A stretch of DNA of 64,000 bases from Candidatus Thiodiazotropha sp. LNASS1 (lineage in GTDB: Bacteria; Pseudomonadota; Gammaproteobacteria; Chromatiales; Chromatiaceae). The notes under the pieces are model-generated. The model did not search any database. It saw only the letters and a list, made by a program, of their open reading frames with translations, and had not been told where the DNA came from. The position numbers and the translations under genes were made by a program. The stretch spans positions 1,550,001 through 1,614,000 of the forward strand of contig NZ_OZ156465.1 in assembly GCF_964212655.1 (NCBI RefSeq). Reading direction: 5' to 3'. This document shows, piece after piece, positions 37,134-47,541 of the stretch (position 1 is the stretch's first letter; the number at the start of each line of letters is the position of its first letter).

Positions 37134-38496
37134 CGGCTTCCACCTTCAACGGCAGGGTTAAGGTGAATATGGCACCGCCATCGGCACTGTTTTCAGCCGA
37201 CAGGTCACCCCCCATATCCCGGGCCAGTCCATAACTGATATAGAGTCCCAAACCCGTTCCCTTTCCCACCTCCTTAGTGGTATAGAAGGGATCGAAGAGT
37301 TTATTCATGTCACCCTCAGCGACACCCGGTCCGCTGTCGTGAATACGAATCCGGACATCCTTGTCGTCTCTGTCGCAACCTATAGTGATCAGTTTCTCTG
37401 CCTGACGCTCCATCACATCGATGGCGTTCTGTATCAGATTGATCAGAATCTGATGCACCTGGCCCTGGCGCCCCCTGATCACACAGCTGTCAAGCAGTTC
37501 ATAACGCACCTCGGGTTTCTCCCTTGAGGCCTTAATCACCCACTCGGTTGCCGTCATCACCACATGCTTCAGCTCGAAGGGTTCCGGTTGCTCTTTCTGG
37601 ATACCTGAGTAACGACGCAGATCGAGCACGATATTACTGATGCGCTCCGCGCCCTCCATGGTCCCCTCGATCAACGGCCCCATATCGGATTCAATCTTGT
37701 CTATCCGATATTTTTCTCTCAGCTCCTTATGCAGATCCGGGTCGAGATGTTTATTCACATCCGCTATGTAGTTGTTGATACGCTCACCGTAGCGTTTCAG
37801 GGCGTGCATATTCCCGAATACCACGCTGATGGGATTATTAAGCTCATGCGCCACCCCGGCCACCAAGCGGCCAAGCGAGGCCATCTTTTCGGAGTGCACC
37901 AGGTGTTCCTGGGTCTGTTTCAGATCGATATGAGCCTTGTTCAGAGCCTCATAGGCACGACGCAGCTCGCCTACCGGCCGGCCGATCAGCACCATACCCA
38001 AGAGTTTTCCCTTGATGTCGTAACGGGAGGAGCAGTTCATCGCCAACGGCATGAATCCACCTCCCTGGGTAAGCAGATTGACCTCGCAATCGACAACGTC
38101 ATCATTGCCCAGTTTTTCCGAGAACTGTTCAACCAGCGGCTGTGATTCGAGGCCGAACAGTTCATTGAACGGACAATTCAACAGTTCCCTCTCCAGCCTC
38201 CCGGTAAGGTCTTCCAGCGCCTGATTCACTTGTAAAATCCGGCCGCCGGTATCGCAGACAATCAATACCTCCCTCATCGATTCGAGTACACTTCGAATAA
38301 ACTGCTGCGCCTCTTCCAATTCGGCGTTCTTCTGTTCCAACTCCACCTGGTAGTGAACCAGATCGGCATAAACCTTATCCATCTTCTGGATAACGTCGAT
38401 CCATGCACTCTCGGTGGTCTCATTCAACTGCAACGATTCATCCATGACAACCTTATCAATCAGGCTGTTTTTGAGGCGTGTTTTGGTTTCAGCCAT
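37126..38496 (-). CDS. hoxJ: H2-responsive sensor histidine kinase HoxJ
   Basis: HoxJ is a soluble kinase that receives the H2 signal from HoxBC and controls HoxA. The 456 residues show no membrane helix. A PAS domain (about 65-185, SVLESMREVLIVCDTGGRIL) is followed by the phosphoacceptor box with His217 (LVAGVAHELNNPISVVFGN). The ATPase domain has the N-box QILINLIQNAIDVM, G-boxes DSGPGVAEG and GKGTGLGLYIS. In Ralstonia the kinase silences HoxA when H2 is absent. The gene lies between hoxA and hoxB, whereas in Ralstonia hoxJ comes last. A 190-bp repeat element separates it from hoxA. Confidence 0.9.
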   Translation of the reverse strand: MAETKTRLKNSLIDKVVMDESLQLNETTESAWIDVIQKMDKVYADLVHYQVELEQKNAELEEAQQFIRSVLESMREVLIVCDTGGRILQVNQALEDLTGRLERELLNCPFNELFGLESQPLVEQFSEKLGNDDVVDCEVNLLTQGGGFMPLAMNCSSRYDIKGKLLGMVLIGRPVGELRRAYEALNKAHIDLKQTQEHLVHSEKMASLGRLVAGVAHELNNPISVVFGNMHALKRYGERINNYIADVNKHLDPDLHKELREKYRIDKIESDMGPLIEGTMEGAERISNIVLDLRRYSGIQKEQPEPFELKHVVMTATEWVIKASREKPEVRYELLDSCVIRGRQGQVHQILINLIQNAIDVMERQAEKLITIGCDRDDKDVRIRIHDSGPGVAEGDMNKLFDPFYTTKEVGKGTGLGLYISYGLARDMGGDLSAENSADGGAIFTLTLPLKVEADG

Positions 38497-38516
38497 GACT
38501 ACTCCCTGTATTGTGC

Positions 38517-38706
38517 GTCCGCAAATGAACGCTAATGAACGCTAATGGTTTTATGCTGCATTTGTCTGGCTCCTGCGTTCCTCCGCGGGAAACCACAATT
38601 TGTTCTGTTGTTTCGCTGAGATCTGCATTACCCAGCGGGAGCGTGGGAACCAGAAGAATCGACATATCATCTAAACATTTGCGTTTATTAGCGTTCATTT
38701 GCGGAC
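38517..38706. repeat. 190-bp inverted-repeat element, subfamily A, between hoxA and hoxJ
   Basis: The left end reads GTCCGCAAATGAACGCTAAT, then GAACGCTAATG. The right end, reverse-complemented, reads GTCCGCAAATGAACGCTAAT, then AAACGCAAATG. The core has a divergent form of the CTCCTGCG/GCGTGGGAAC hairpin found in the copies at 41970 and 43234. It fills nearly the whole hoxA-hoxJ gap. Confidence 0.8.
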
Positions 38707-38719
38707 TGAATAAACGCAT

Positions 38720-40201
38720 TCAACTACCCACCACGTCCTGGCTCTCGTGCAACTGCTCGATTTTTTCAAGCCCGTATCGTTCCAGTTTGCTGCGCAGTCC
38801 GACCCGGGACAAGCCCAGCTCTTTCGCCGCCTGGCTCTTGTTCCAACGATTGCGGATAAGGCACTCCTTGAGGATGCGCGCCTCCAGTGATTCGACCCGC
38901 TCCTTAAGTGTGCCGTCCAGTCCGTTCATAACTTTCAAGTCGGCTTCGTCCTCTTCCGGCGCCGCCTGCAGCACCCGAGGCGAGAGCATGTCCGCACTCA
39001 GCAGTTCACTATCGCTCATAACCAGCATATGCCGAATCTCATTTTGCAACTCACGGACATTGCCTGGCCAATGGTAGGCCTGCATACAGGCCAAGGCTTC
39101 TTCTGTGAATCCCTTTACATGCTTACCCAACTGCCCCATCGAGACCTCCAGGATGGACTGGGCGATCAACGGGATGTCCATCCTGCGTTCACGCAATGCG
39201 GGCAGATGTATGGTGACGGTGGCAAGCCGGTAATAGAGATCCTCACGAAAACGCCCCTCGCGCACCTCCTGCTCAAGATCCCGGTTGGTGGCGGCGATGA
39301 TCCGAATATCCACCTGCCGTGTCTGGCTGCTGCCCAAAGGGCGTATCTCACCCTCCTGCAATACCCGCAACAGTTTTACCTGAAAGGCTGGCGAGACCTC
39401 GCCGATTTCATCGAGGAATACCGTACCGCCGTTGGCCCGTTCGAAGATTCCCGCCCGGTCCTCCACCGCACCTGTAAAGGCCCCCTTCTTATAGCCGAAG
39501 AGTTCGCTTTCCAACAACTCATCCGGCAGCGCGCCGCAGTTCTCCACAACAAAGGGCTGGTCCCAACGCTGACTGTTGTAGTGCAACGCCCTTGCCGCCA
39601 GCTCCTTGCCAGTGCCCGATTCACCGGTGAGCAGTACCGAGACATCATATGGCGAAACCCTGCGAATCTTTTCACACACATGATTCATACCACTCTCGGG
39701 GCTGCGCACGATCTGATCGTCACAACGGTAGTCGTCACGCAGACGCTTGCGTTTCTGATCCATGGCGGACTGCAAGCGGCTCGGCGACATCTTCAGCTCA
39801 ACCGAGAGGATTTCATTCTTTCGCTGCAGTTCGAAGAGTTGGGCCGCATTCTTCAACAACAGAATCAGACTGTCAGGATGCCAGGGTTTGGTAACGAACT
39901 GGTAGATGCCTGCTTCGTTGACGGCACTGATGATATCTTCGGAGTCGGTATAACCTGAGATGATCATCCGAATCACCTCGGGCCACTGCTCACGCACCTG
40001 TTTGAGAAACTTCACACCGGTGATCTCCGGCATCCGCTGATCACAGAGGATAATCTGCACCCAGTCGGTCTCGAGGATCTTTCGCGCCTCAGTGACATTC
40101 TCCGCCGTCTTCACGTCAAACTCATCTTCCAGGATACGCTGCAGTGTCTCCAGACTGCGCACCTCATCATCCACGATCAGGACTGTGGGCAGCGTGTTCA
40201 T
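38720..40201 (-). CDS. hoxA: NtrC-type sigma-54 activator HoxA
   Basis: HoxA activates hydrogenase promoters together with sigma-54. The receiver domain has the acidic pair VLIVDDE and the phosphoacceptor Asp in LCDQRMPE. The AAA+ domain has Walker [19 protein letters not shown], the sigma-54 contact loop [14 protein letters not shown] and the FLDEIGE Walker B. A Fis-type helix-turn-helix ([20 protein letters not shown]) ends the protein. I chose ATG at 40201, overlapping the hoxX stop (ATGA) with AGGAGGGTG upstream; this gives 493 residues. In Ralstonia HoxA acts unphosphorylated. The sigma-54 promoter before hupD is its likely target. Confidence 0.92.
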   Translation of the reverse strand: MNTLPTVLIVDDEVRSLETLQRILEDEFDVKTAENVTEARKILETDWVQIILCDQRMPEITGVKFLKQVREQWPEVIRMIISGYTDSEDIISAVNEAGIYQFVTKPWHPDSLILLLKNAAQLFELQRKNEILSVELKMSPSRLQSAMDQKRKRLRDDYRCDDQIVRSPESGMNHVCEKIRRVSPYDVSVLLTGESGTGKELAARALHYNSQRWDQPFVVENCGALPDELLESELFGYKKGAFTGAVEDRAGIFERANGGTVFLDEIGEVSPAFQVKLLRVLQEGEIRPLGSSQTRQVDIRIIAATNRDLEQEVREGRFREDLYYRLATVTIHLPALRERRMDIPLIAQSILEVSMGQLGKHVKGFTEEALACMQAYHWPGNVRELQNEIRHMLVMSDSELLSADMLSPRVLQAAPEEDEADLKVMNGLDGTLKERVESLEARILKECLIRNRWNKSQAAKELGLSRVGLRSKLERYGLEKIEQLHESQDVVGS

Positions 40202-41901
40202 GACACCCTCCTGACCGCTTTGGTCCAACGATGATTGGCGAGGGTCAGGGGTGTGCGAGACTTCGGAACTTTATAGACGAAGTTATAGCGGGCCACATGA
40301 TAGCTCGGGTCGAATCCGTAGAAATTGCGTTTCATCTGTTCCAATTCCTCCTCACGATAGCGGGCCAGCGGCTTGATCGCCTCATCGGCCTGCCTTCGTG
40401 CATTCTTGTAATGTAGACGTTCAGTAAATGCCGGAGTGCGGATCATGCTGGTTGCCAGTTGGCGAACAGATGAAACGAAACCGGCATCCGGTTCATCAAT
40501 TACTTTGTCGATCAGGTTCAACGCCTTTGCTTCATCGGCCCCGATAGGCAGGCGACTCTCGACAATTTGTGTCGCATTCTCATCGCCGCTATAGCGGGGC
40601 AACAGATAGGTCCAATACTCTGAACCGAAGAGATTGCCCATATCCTTGTAGTGAGGATTGAGTATCACTCCGCGACGTGCCCATACTTCATCGGCGGCCC
40701 TGGCCAGAAACACGCCACCGGCCCCGGCGTTACCCTGCAACGCGGCCACTGTAAGATGGTTTTCTGTCTGTATGATTTCACGCGCGAGATCATCGATGGC
40801 ATTGATATTGCGCCAAGACTCATCGGCAGCACTGGAGGCTGCCTCGATCATATTCAGGTGCATGCCGTTGGACCAGTAATCCGCTCCACCCATCAACACT
40901 ATCGCCCTTGTGTCCCGGCATTTCGCATCGCGCAAGGCCAACAACAACGCCTTACATTGGGCGCTACCCATGGCGCCGTTATAGAAGGGAAAATGGAGCA
41001 GCCCCACACCCTCCACCTCTTCATACCAGATTTCCCGGTAGCCGGAATCAGCATCGGCTTCGATCTCCGGCAGATCAGCGACCTCCTGTGCCAACAGATG
41101 GGTGGCGGGCAGCTTGAAAGGATGCTCGCCCTCCCTCTCCCGCAGATGCCCGATCCAGACTGCGCCATCAACTGACGCGCGGCAGATTGCCGGCCCGCAA
41201 CGGGCGATCGGTTCGCCGGGTTTACCCCTCAGGGTCGTCTCCGGCCAGGCATCGTAGAGATAGAACTGTCGCTTAAAGAGCTCATCCAGGACACCTGGGA
41301 CTCCATCACCGCTACGTATCTTGCGTAACACCTCCGCGGTAGTGTCACGTTGCCAATCGATGGCCCTGTCTGTCTGCCTGACCAGTGGTCGCCATCCACC
41401 CCGCTGTGTTGCATCAACCTGCTCCAGGGGTTGGGGTTGGTAGTCACCTGCCTGAAAACGCTCCACTGCCAATATGACAGCCTCAACGGCTGCCTCGGTT
41501 ACTTCGTTGCGATAGAGACTCCCTTTAGCCGTCTCGCGCATCTCGAACTCCACACTGGCCCAGATATCGCCCGCATCCATCTCCCCATTGGCCTGGAGTA
41601 CCGTAACCCCCCAACGTCTCTCACCCTTGAGGATTGCCCAGTCGAGTGATGTGGGCCCCCGGTCGCCCCTGATACCGGGGTGGACTACAAGACAGACATG
41701 ATTACGCCATATCGATTCGGGTATTGCCCGCTTGAGAAAGGGTGCGATGATCAGATCGGGCCGATGCAGACCAACTGCCTCCAACGCCACGGCATCGTTG
41801 ATGTCGAACTCAACCGATACCTCGTGCCCCATGGCCCGCAACTCCACGTGGAGCCGTTGACTGAGGCTGTTGAATGCGTGGGTGAGAAACAGAATGCGCA
41901 T
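40198..41901 (-). CDS. hypX: HypX/HoxX, CO-forming hydrogenase maturation protein
   Basis: HypX makes the active-site CO ligand of NiFe-hydrogenases from N10-formyl-tetrahydrofolate when oxygen is present. The N-terminal part (1-250) is a formyltransferase-like domain with the family motif HPGIRGDRGPTSLDWAI. The C-terminal part (270-510) is an enoyl-CoA hydratase-like domain with MGGADYWSNGMHLNMIE and ALQGNAGAGGVFLARAADE. The 567-residue length fits. Its presence suggests that hydrogenase is made under air. It is coupled to hoxA by a four-base overlap. A repeat element separates it from hypE. Confidence 0.92.
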   Translation of the reverse strand: MRILFLTHAFNSLSQRLHVELRAMGHEVSVEFDINDAVALEAVGLHRPDLIIAPFLKRAIPESIWRNHVCLVVHPGIRGDRGPTSLDWAILKGERRWGVTVLQANGEMDAGDIWASVEFEMRETAKGSLYRNEVTEAAVEAVILAVERFQAGDYQPQPLEQVDATQRGGWRPLVRQTDRAIDWQRDTTAEVLRKIRSGDGVPGVLDELFKRQFYLYDAWPETTLRGKPGEPIARCGPAICRASVDGAVWIGHLREREGEHPFKLPATHLLAQEVADLPEIEADADSGYREIWYEEVEGVGLLHFPFYNGAMGSAQCKALLLALRDAKCRDTRAIVLMGGADYWSNGMHLNMIEAASSAADESWRNINAIDDLAREIIQTENHLTVAALQGNAGAGGVFLARAADEVWARRGVILNPHYKDMGNLFGSEYWTYLLPRYSGDENATQIVESRLPIGADEAKALNLIDKVIDEPDAGFVSSVRQLATSMIRTPAFTERLHYKNARRQADEAIKPLARYREEELEQMKRNFYGFDPSYHVARYNFVYKVPKSRTPLTLANHRWTKAVRRVS

Positions 41902-41969
41902 GATTATATCCGACCGTTCATTGCCGCAACGTAATTGACAGAATGTGCCGCTTGCAACTTCTTTTGTTA

Positions 41970-42119
41970 GTCCGCAAATGAACGCTAATAAACACTAATG
42001 TTTTCATTTTCCCCGGTTCCCATGCTCCTGCGTGGGAACGAGAAATCCCGATCGGTGCGGCAAGCCGCACCCAACATCACGCATTAAACATTTGCGTTCA
42101 TTTGCGTTCATTTGCGGAC
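41970..42119. repeat. 150-bp inverted-repeat element, subfamily A, between hypE and hypX
   Basis: Arms GTCCGCAAATGAACGCTAAT (left) and GTCCGCAAATGAACGCAAAT (right, reverse-complemented) enclose two hairpins. The first, GTTCCCATGC/GCGTGGGAAC, is at 42016-42039; the second, GGTGCGGC/GCCGCACC, is at 42054-42071. The copy at 43234 shares both arms and core but has about 60 extra bases. Confidence 0.82.
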
Positions 42120-42150
42120 TTTTACTCTTAACCATTCACTCATATCAGTG

Positions 42151-43200
42151 TCAGCAGATTCGTGGCAACTGCTCGCCGGAGAGCCAATCGACCACCCGGC
42201 TGCCGCCGAACATGGTCTCCATCTGGACAAAGTGGTGTTCATCCTCGACCACCTCACCGATGATCCGGCTGTCACGCCCCAAGGGATCCTCCTGCATGAC
42301 CGGCAACAACCGGTCAGCATCCTCGGCTGAACAGATACAGATCAGTTTGCCTTCATTGGCCACATAGAGGGGATCGAGCCCCAGTAATTCGCAGGCGGAA
42401 GTAACCGCCGCTTTCATGGGTATCTCCGCTTCCACCAGATGCATGCCGACCGCAGACTGCATGGCCAACTCGTTGAGCGTGGTGGCGAGACCGCCGCGGG
42501 TCGGATCCCGCAGGCAGTGGATATCCGGGACAGTCTCTACCATTTTTTGTACCAATCCGTGGAGTGCTGCCGAGTCGGATTCGATCGTAGTCTCGAACTC
42601 CAGATTCTCACGGCTCGACATGATCGCCACCCCATGATCACCGATGCTGCCGCTGACGATGATCTTGTCGCCGGGTTGGGCGCGATCTCCCGATATATTG
42701 ATACCCTCCGGTACCACGCCGATGCCGGTGGTGGTGATAAAGACGCCGTCACCCTTGCCCTTCTCCACCACCTTGGTATCGCCGGTGACCACCGGCACGC
42801 CGGCCTCGCCGGCTGCGCTTCCCATACTGGCGACGATCCGATCCAGGTCGGCCAGGGGAAAACCCTCTTCCAGGATAAATCCTGCCGACAGATAGAGCGG
42901 CCGCGCACCGGACATGGCAACATCATTCAGCGTACCGTGTATCGCCAATGAACCGATATCGCCACCGGGGAAAAAGAGCGGTGAGATGACATGGCCATCC
43001 ACGCTCATGACCATGCGTCCTGCAGATACATCGAAGGCTGCCTGGTCGTTGCCTTGCCTCAGCAGCTCGTTATCGAAGTGTTTGAGAAACAGCTCTTCGA
43101 TCAGCTGCGCCATGGCCCGACCACCGCTGCCATGAGTCATATCGATCCTGGCACCGCGCGTGTCGAGGCGAAGGGGAAAGCGTTTTACCACAGCATTCAT
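42151..43200 (-). CDS. hypE: hydrogenase maturation protein HypE
   Basis: HypE dehydrates a carbamoyl group on its C-terminal Cys to form the cyanide ligand. The 349-residue AIR-synthase-like protein has DMTHGSGGRAMAQLIEELFL near the start, the ATP loops GDTKVVEKGKGDGVF and VSGSIGDHGVAIMSS, and the essential C-terminus PRIC with Cys as last residue. HypF, which supplies the carbamoyl group, is not encoded in this window. It lies in the maturation operon, between repeat elements at 41970 and 43234. Confidence 0.95.
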   Translation of the reverse strand: MNAVVKRFPLRLDTRGARIDMTHGSGGRAMAQLIEELFLKHFDNELLRQGNDQAAFDVSAGRMVMSVDGHVISPLFFPGGDIGSLAIHGTLNDVAMSGARPLYLSAGFILEEGFPLADLDRIVASMGSAAGEAGVPVVTGDTKVVEKGKGDGVFITTTGIGVVPEGINISGDRAQPGDKIIVSGSIGDHGVAIMSSRENLEFETTIESDSAALHGLVQKMVETVPDIHCLRDPTRGGLATTLNELAMQSAVGMHLVEAEIPMKAAVTSACELLGLDPLYVANEGKLICICSAEDADRLLPVMQEDPLGRDSRIIGEVVEDEHHFVQMETMFGGSRVVDWLSGEQLPRIC

Positions 43201-43233
43201 CGTTCCACTCCGTAGTAAGTCGGTATAAATGCA

Positions 43234-43441
43234 GTCCGCAAATGAACGCTAATAAACGCTAATGTTTTCATTTTCCCTGGTTCCCATGCTCCTGCGTGGG
43301 AACCCATACCTTGATCTAATGCTCTGCTTAGATCTGCATTCCCACGCAGGAGCGTGGGAACGAGAAATCCCGATCGGTGCGGCAAGCCGCACCCTACATC
43401 TCTTTTTAAACATTTGCGTTTATTTGCGTTCATTCGCGGAC
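43234..43441. repeat. 208-bp inverted-repeat element, subfamily A, between hypD and hypE
   Basis: The left arm GTCCGCAAATGAACGCTAAT continues AAACGCTAATG. The right arm, reverse-complemented, is GTCCGCGAATGAACGCAAAT. The core begins exactly like the 41970 copy (TTTTCATTTTCCCTGGTTCC), has an extra segment with a second GCGTGGGAAC hairpin, and ends with the same GGTGCGGC/GCCGCACC hairpin. The shared core shows a common origin. Confidence 0.82.
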
Positions 43442-43468
43442 TGATAACGCCTAATGACATATTCAACA

Positions 43469-44604
<1,136 letters not shown>

Positions 44605-44608
<4 letters not shown>

Positions 44609-44829
44609 GGCGTCACTCCAGCTTGAGCAAATAGCCGAAGGGTCTTCTCGGCCTCCTCTTCGCTCACCTTGTTGAGTGCATAACCCACATGGATCAGTAC
44701 AAAGTCATCCACTGAGACATCTTCGACCAGCGCCAGAGAGACCTCTTTTTTCACCTCACCCAACACCACGGTGGCGTTCTCACCCAGCTCGTCGATGGCG
44801 ACCACTTTTGCGGGTATAGCCAAGCACAT
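44605..44829 (-). CDS. hypC: hydrogenase maturation chaperone HypC
   Basis: HypC carries the Fe(CN)2CO unit from HypD to the large-subunit precursor. The 74-residue protein starts MCLAIPAKVVAIDELGE, with the essential Cys2 exposed after Met removal, followed by an OB-like barrel (DDFVLIHVGYALNKVSEEEA). It is translationally coupled to hypD. The gap upstream to hypB holds a 136-bp repeat element where hypF lies in the Ralstonia operon. Confidence 0.95.
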
Positions 44830-44898
44830 GTTCGGTCACTCCTCAGTCATTTTGTCATTGCAAATAAGGCGTAATGGATATTTTTTATCCTGCATCCT

Positions 44899-45034
44899 GC
44901 CGCAAATGAACGCGAATCACCGCAAATTTTCGCTAATCCTTGATCCTATATACTGTTATTACGATGTTACTGCGTCTCGACGACACCCAGATAATATCCG
45001 CGTTCATTAGCGGTGATTCGTGTCTATTTGCGGC
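44899..45034. repeat. 136-bp inverted-repeat element, subfamily B, between hypB and hypC
   Basis: The left arm is GCCGCAAATGAACGCGAATC then ACCGCAAATT. The right arm, reverse-complemented, is GCCGCAAATAGACACGAATC then ACCGCTAATG. It lacks the CTCCTGCG core hairpins and is closer to the element at 25650. It sits where Ralstonia-type operons carry hypF. Confidence 0.8.
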
Positions 45035-45041
45035 TAATCAT

Positions 45042-45890
45042 CTAAGCCGGCACCGCCGGATTCCCGACCTGCGCCATCTGCCGACTGGCGGCAATCCACT
45101 GATACCAGTTCTGCATCCCCTCACCGGTGGTGGCGGAAAGCTGTAATACCTTAATCTTGGGATTGATGCGTTTGGCATACTCGATACAGCGCTGCACATC
45201 GAAATCGAGATAGGGCAGCAGATCAATCTTGTTCAGCAACATCAGATCGGCGGCATGAAACATGTCGGGATATTTGATCGGCTTGTCCTCACCCTCGGTC
45301 ACGGAGAGAATCGCCACCTTATGCGCCTCACCCAGATCGAAAGCGGCCGGACAGACCAGGTTACCCACATTTTCGATAAACAGCAGACTCCCCCGATCCG
45401 GTTTCAGCGACTCCAGGGCATGGCCTACCATGTGACCATCCAGGTGGCACCCTTTACCGGTATTGATCTGTATTGCCTTCGCACCGGTAGCGCGTATCCG
45501 CTCCGCATCATTCGCCGTCTGTTGATCACCCTCGATGACACTGATGGCGTACTCCGCCTGCAGATCGCCGATGGTACGGGCCAATAGGGTCGTCTTGCCC
45601 GATCCCGGACTTGAGACCAGATTGAGACTCAATATGCCGTGCTGCTGAAAGTAGTTCCGGTTGGCAGCGGCATACTGATTGTTCTTACTGAGTATGTCCT
45701 GCTCGATCTGCACCATTCTCGACTGGGAGAGTCCCGGCGCATGGGCATGGGCCGGTCCCTGACCGTAGTCATGGGTATGTCCCTGCCTTCCATTCTCGTC
45801 ATGATGATGGTGGTGGTGATCATGATCGTGTTGATGATCCTGAGCCTCGATCTTTGTCTCACCTTCACCACAACCGCAAACCGTACACAT
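45042..45890 (-). CDS. hypB: hydrogenase nickel-insertion GTPase HypB
   Basis: HypB delivers nickel with HypA, driven by GTP. I chose ATG at 45890, which gives 282 residues starting [19 protein letters not shown]. The N-terminal CxxCGC motif is a high-affinity nickel site. A histidine-rich stretch follows (about residues 19-52, including a run of six His) and probably stores nickel. The GTPase has P-loop [15 protein letters not shown] and later [12 protein letters not shown]. The upstream extension to 45974 lies in repeat sequence and lacks family similarity. Confidence 0.95.
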   Translation of the reverse strand: MCTVCGCGEGETKIEAQDHQHDHDHHHHHHDENGRQGHTHDYGQGPAHAHAPGLSQSRMVQIEQDILSKNNQYAAANRNYFQQHGILSLNLVSSPGSGKTTLLARTIGDLQAEYAISVIEGDQQTANDAERIRATGAKAIQINTGKGCHLDGHMVGHALESLKPDRGSLLFIENVGNLVCPAAFDLGEAHKVAILSVTEGEDKPIKYPDMFHAADLMLLNKIDLLPYLDFDVQRCIEYAKRINPKIKVLQLSATTGEGMQNWYQWIAASRQMAQVGNPAVPA

Positions 45891-45909
45891 AACAAACACC
45901 TCGAATAAT

Positions 45910-46014
45910 GAGTTTTGAGTTTTGAGTTCTTGGTTTTTAGTTAAGTGCACGCACCAAACCCTGCTACCTTCCAACTAAAAACTAAAAACTAAAAACTAAA
46001 AACTAGTAACTCAA
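45910..46014. repeat. heptamer tandem repeat with inverted flank between hypA and hypB
   Basis: Six heptamers run from 45973 to 46014: four AACTAAA, then AACTAGT and AACTCAA. On the other side, 45910-45942 reads GAGTTTTGAGTTTTGAGTTC then TTGGTTTTTAGTT, an inverted counterpart. The two flanks could pair into one long A+T-rich stem across the hypA-hypB gap. Confidence 0.75.
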
Positions 46015-46018
46015 TGAG

Positions 46019-46360
46019 TTACTCGACCTCCAGCTCCTTGATCCGCATCTCGTCACCACCGGTCACCTGCAACTGATAACTGCCGCACTCCGGACAGGCC
46101 TCATAGCGGGCCGTTACCTGAACCGGCTTACTGCACTGCATACACCAGGCCTCGCCAGGCAGATGGATTATCTCCAGTCGGGCACTGTCGGCGAGAGTGC
46201 CTTTCATCACCGCGTCGAAACCGAAACGCATCGCCTCGGGCTCCACACCCGATAGCGCACCGATCTCCAGCCATACCCGCTTGACCATGCTGTATCCTTG
46301 CGTCACGGCTTGTTCCTCCAGCACCTGCAGCACACCCTCACACAGGGACATCTCGTGCAT
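46019..46360 (-). CDS. hypA: hydrogenase nickel-insertion protein HypA
   Basis: HypA is the nickel metallochaperone partner of HypB. The 113-residue protein starts MHEMSLCEGVLQVLEEQA; His2 is the nickel ligand. The zinc site is formed by two CxxC motifs, WCMQCSKP and ACPECGSY. Length and layout are standard. It overlaps the stop codon of hupK by one base, so translation is coupled to the upstream hup genes. Confidence 0.95.
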   Translation of the reverse strand: MHEMSLCEGVLQVLEEQAVTQGYSMVKRVWLEIGALSGVEPEAMRFGFDAVMKGTLADSARLEIIHLPGEAWCMQCSKPVQVTARYEACPECGSYQLQVTGGDEMRIKELEVE

Positions 46361-47541
46361 CAGACGATCTCAAGCCGATAACCAACACAGGGATCGACTG
46401 CGTTGATGAAAAGGTCGGCATGCCGTTTCAATGCATCGATCTCTTGTGCAGGGAGACTCAGCAATCCCCTGGCGACTACCCCTCGGGGATGAAAATTCCA
46501 CTCCGTGGGCGCCACTATCTGATAACCGGAAATCATACCCTTATCCAGTACGGCACGGTGTATCAAACGCCCGCGTGCCGCTTCCACCTGGCCCAAACCC
46601 TCATCCACTCCCGATCCGGCCATCGGGGTGCCGCCATCAATTCGATCTTCGATCAATGCCTGCATCTGTTCGTTCAGCCTTGCCGGTATGGAAGCCAACT
46701 CCAATAACCTGGCCACCAGGCGTGTCATCAGGCCAAAGCCATACAGCTTCGTCAGTTGTCGCAACAGTGGATGGGAGGCCATTCGGGTCATTGGTGTCGT
46801 CTCGAAGACAGCGCCTTTCCACTCGGGGGCAGCGATAAATTGGTCGGCATCTTCCTCGGACAGACGCTGACATATCGCCTGCGGATCGATAGTGGGTAAA
46901 GGGTAGGAGCCACCATCCGCCAATTGTGCCAATTGTTCGTCCCTTATCCGCCGCAACAGTTTTGATGCGGGTGTCGCTGTCTGTTCGAGCCAAACATCGA
47001 AATCCTCGATATCAGCATATGCATACCAGTCGGCAGGCGCTAGTGCAAAGATCGAATCGGCAGCTGTTTTCGCGATCTGTTCAATGACTGTGGAGAACCT
47101 TTCCTGATCCACCACCAGACGTGGCTGCAGAGTGAACAGGTCACTGTCATTGAAGCACGCATGTTTTGCCATCGGCAGCAGATTTGAGAGAGATGCGACC
47201 AAAGCACGGTCGACCGCTGTATCGACAAAATTGGACCAGTCGATGAGGATACGCCACAAATGTTCCCGGGCGGTCTCCACCGTGACTAGCATACTCTCCG
47301 CCAACTCGATCCGGGCATTCCCATGCATACCCATCGCCTGGCGGCATGCCTGAGCCGCGGCCGATGCCTGGGCGGTGGCGCAGACACTGTAGAGCATGGG
47401 AAGCATGCCCAGCAGCTCCTTCACCGATTTGCCTTCGAACAGATGGGTTAACTGCAATGGACGAGTCGAGCTAATGGCGATTTTTTCTATTCGCGCCTGC
47501 CGGCGATATAGCTTAATGTGGATTTCACCCTCAACGTTCAT
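46360..47541 (-). CDS. hupK: hydrogenase assembly scaffold HupK/HoxV
   Basis: HupK (HoxV) is a large-subunit-like protein thought to carry the Fe(CN)2CO unit during assembly of the oxygen-tolerant uptake enzyme. The 393-residue protein resembles a degenerate large subunit. The first metal motif is reduced to CATAQASAAAQAC and the second to DPCVGYRLEIV. VAPTEWNFHPRGVVARGL is retained as in HupL. It cannot hold a NiFe site. Its place between hupJ and hypA equals hoxV in Ralstonia. It overlaps hupJ by four bases. Confidence 0.88.
   Translation of the reverse strand: MNVEGEIHIKLYRRQARIEKIAISSTRPLQLTHLFEGKSVKELLGMLPMLYSVCATAQASAAAQACRQAMGMHGNARIELAESMLVTVETAREHLWRILIDWSNFVDTAVDRALVASLSNLLPMAKHACFNDSDLFTLQPRLVVDQERFSTVIEQIAKTAADSIFALAPADWYAYADIEDFDVWLEQTATPASKLLRRIRDEQLAQLADGGSYPLPTIDPQAICQRLSEEDADQFIAAPEWKGAVFETTPMTRMASHPLLRQLTKLYGFGLMTRLVARLLELASIPARLNEQMQALIEDRIDGGTPMAGSGVDEGLGQVEAARGRLIHRAVLDKGMISGYQIVAPTEWNFHPRGVVARGLLSLPAQEIDALKRHADLFINAVDPCVGYRLEIV

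Noticed and set aside
45973-46014. Short tandem repeat considered as a CRISPR array
   Set aside because: Units are seven bases with no spacers; no cas genes.
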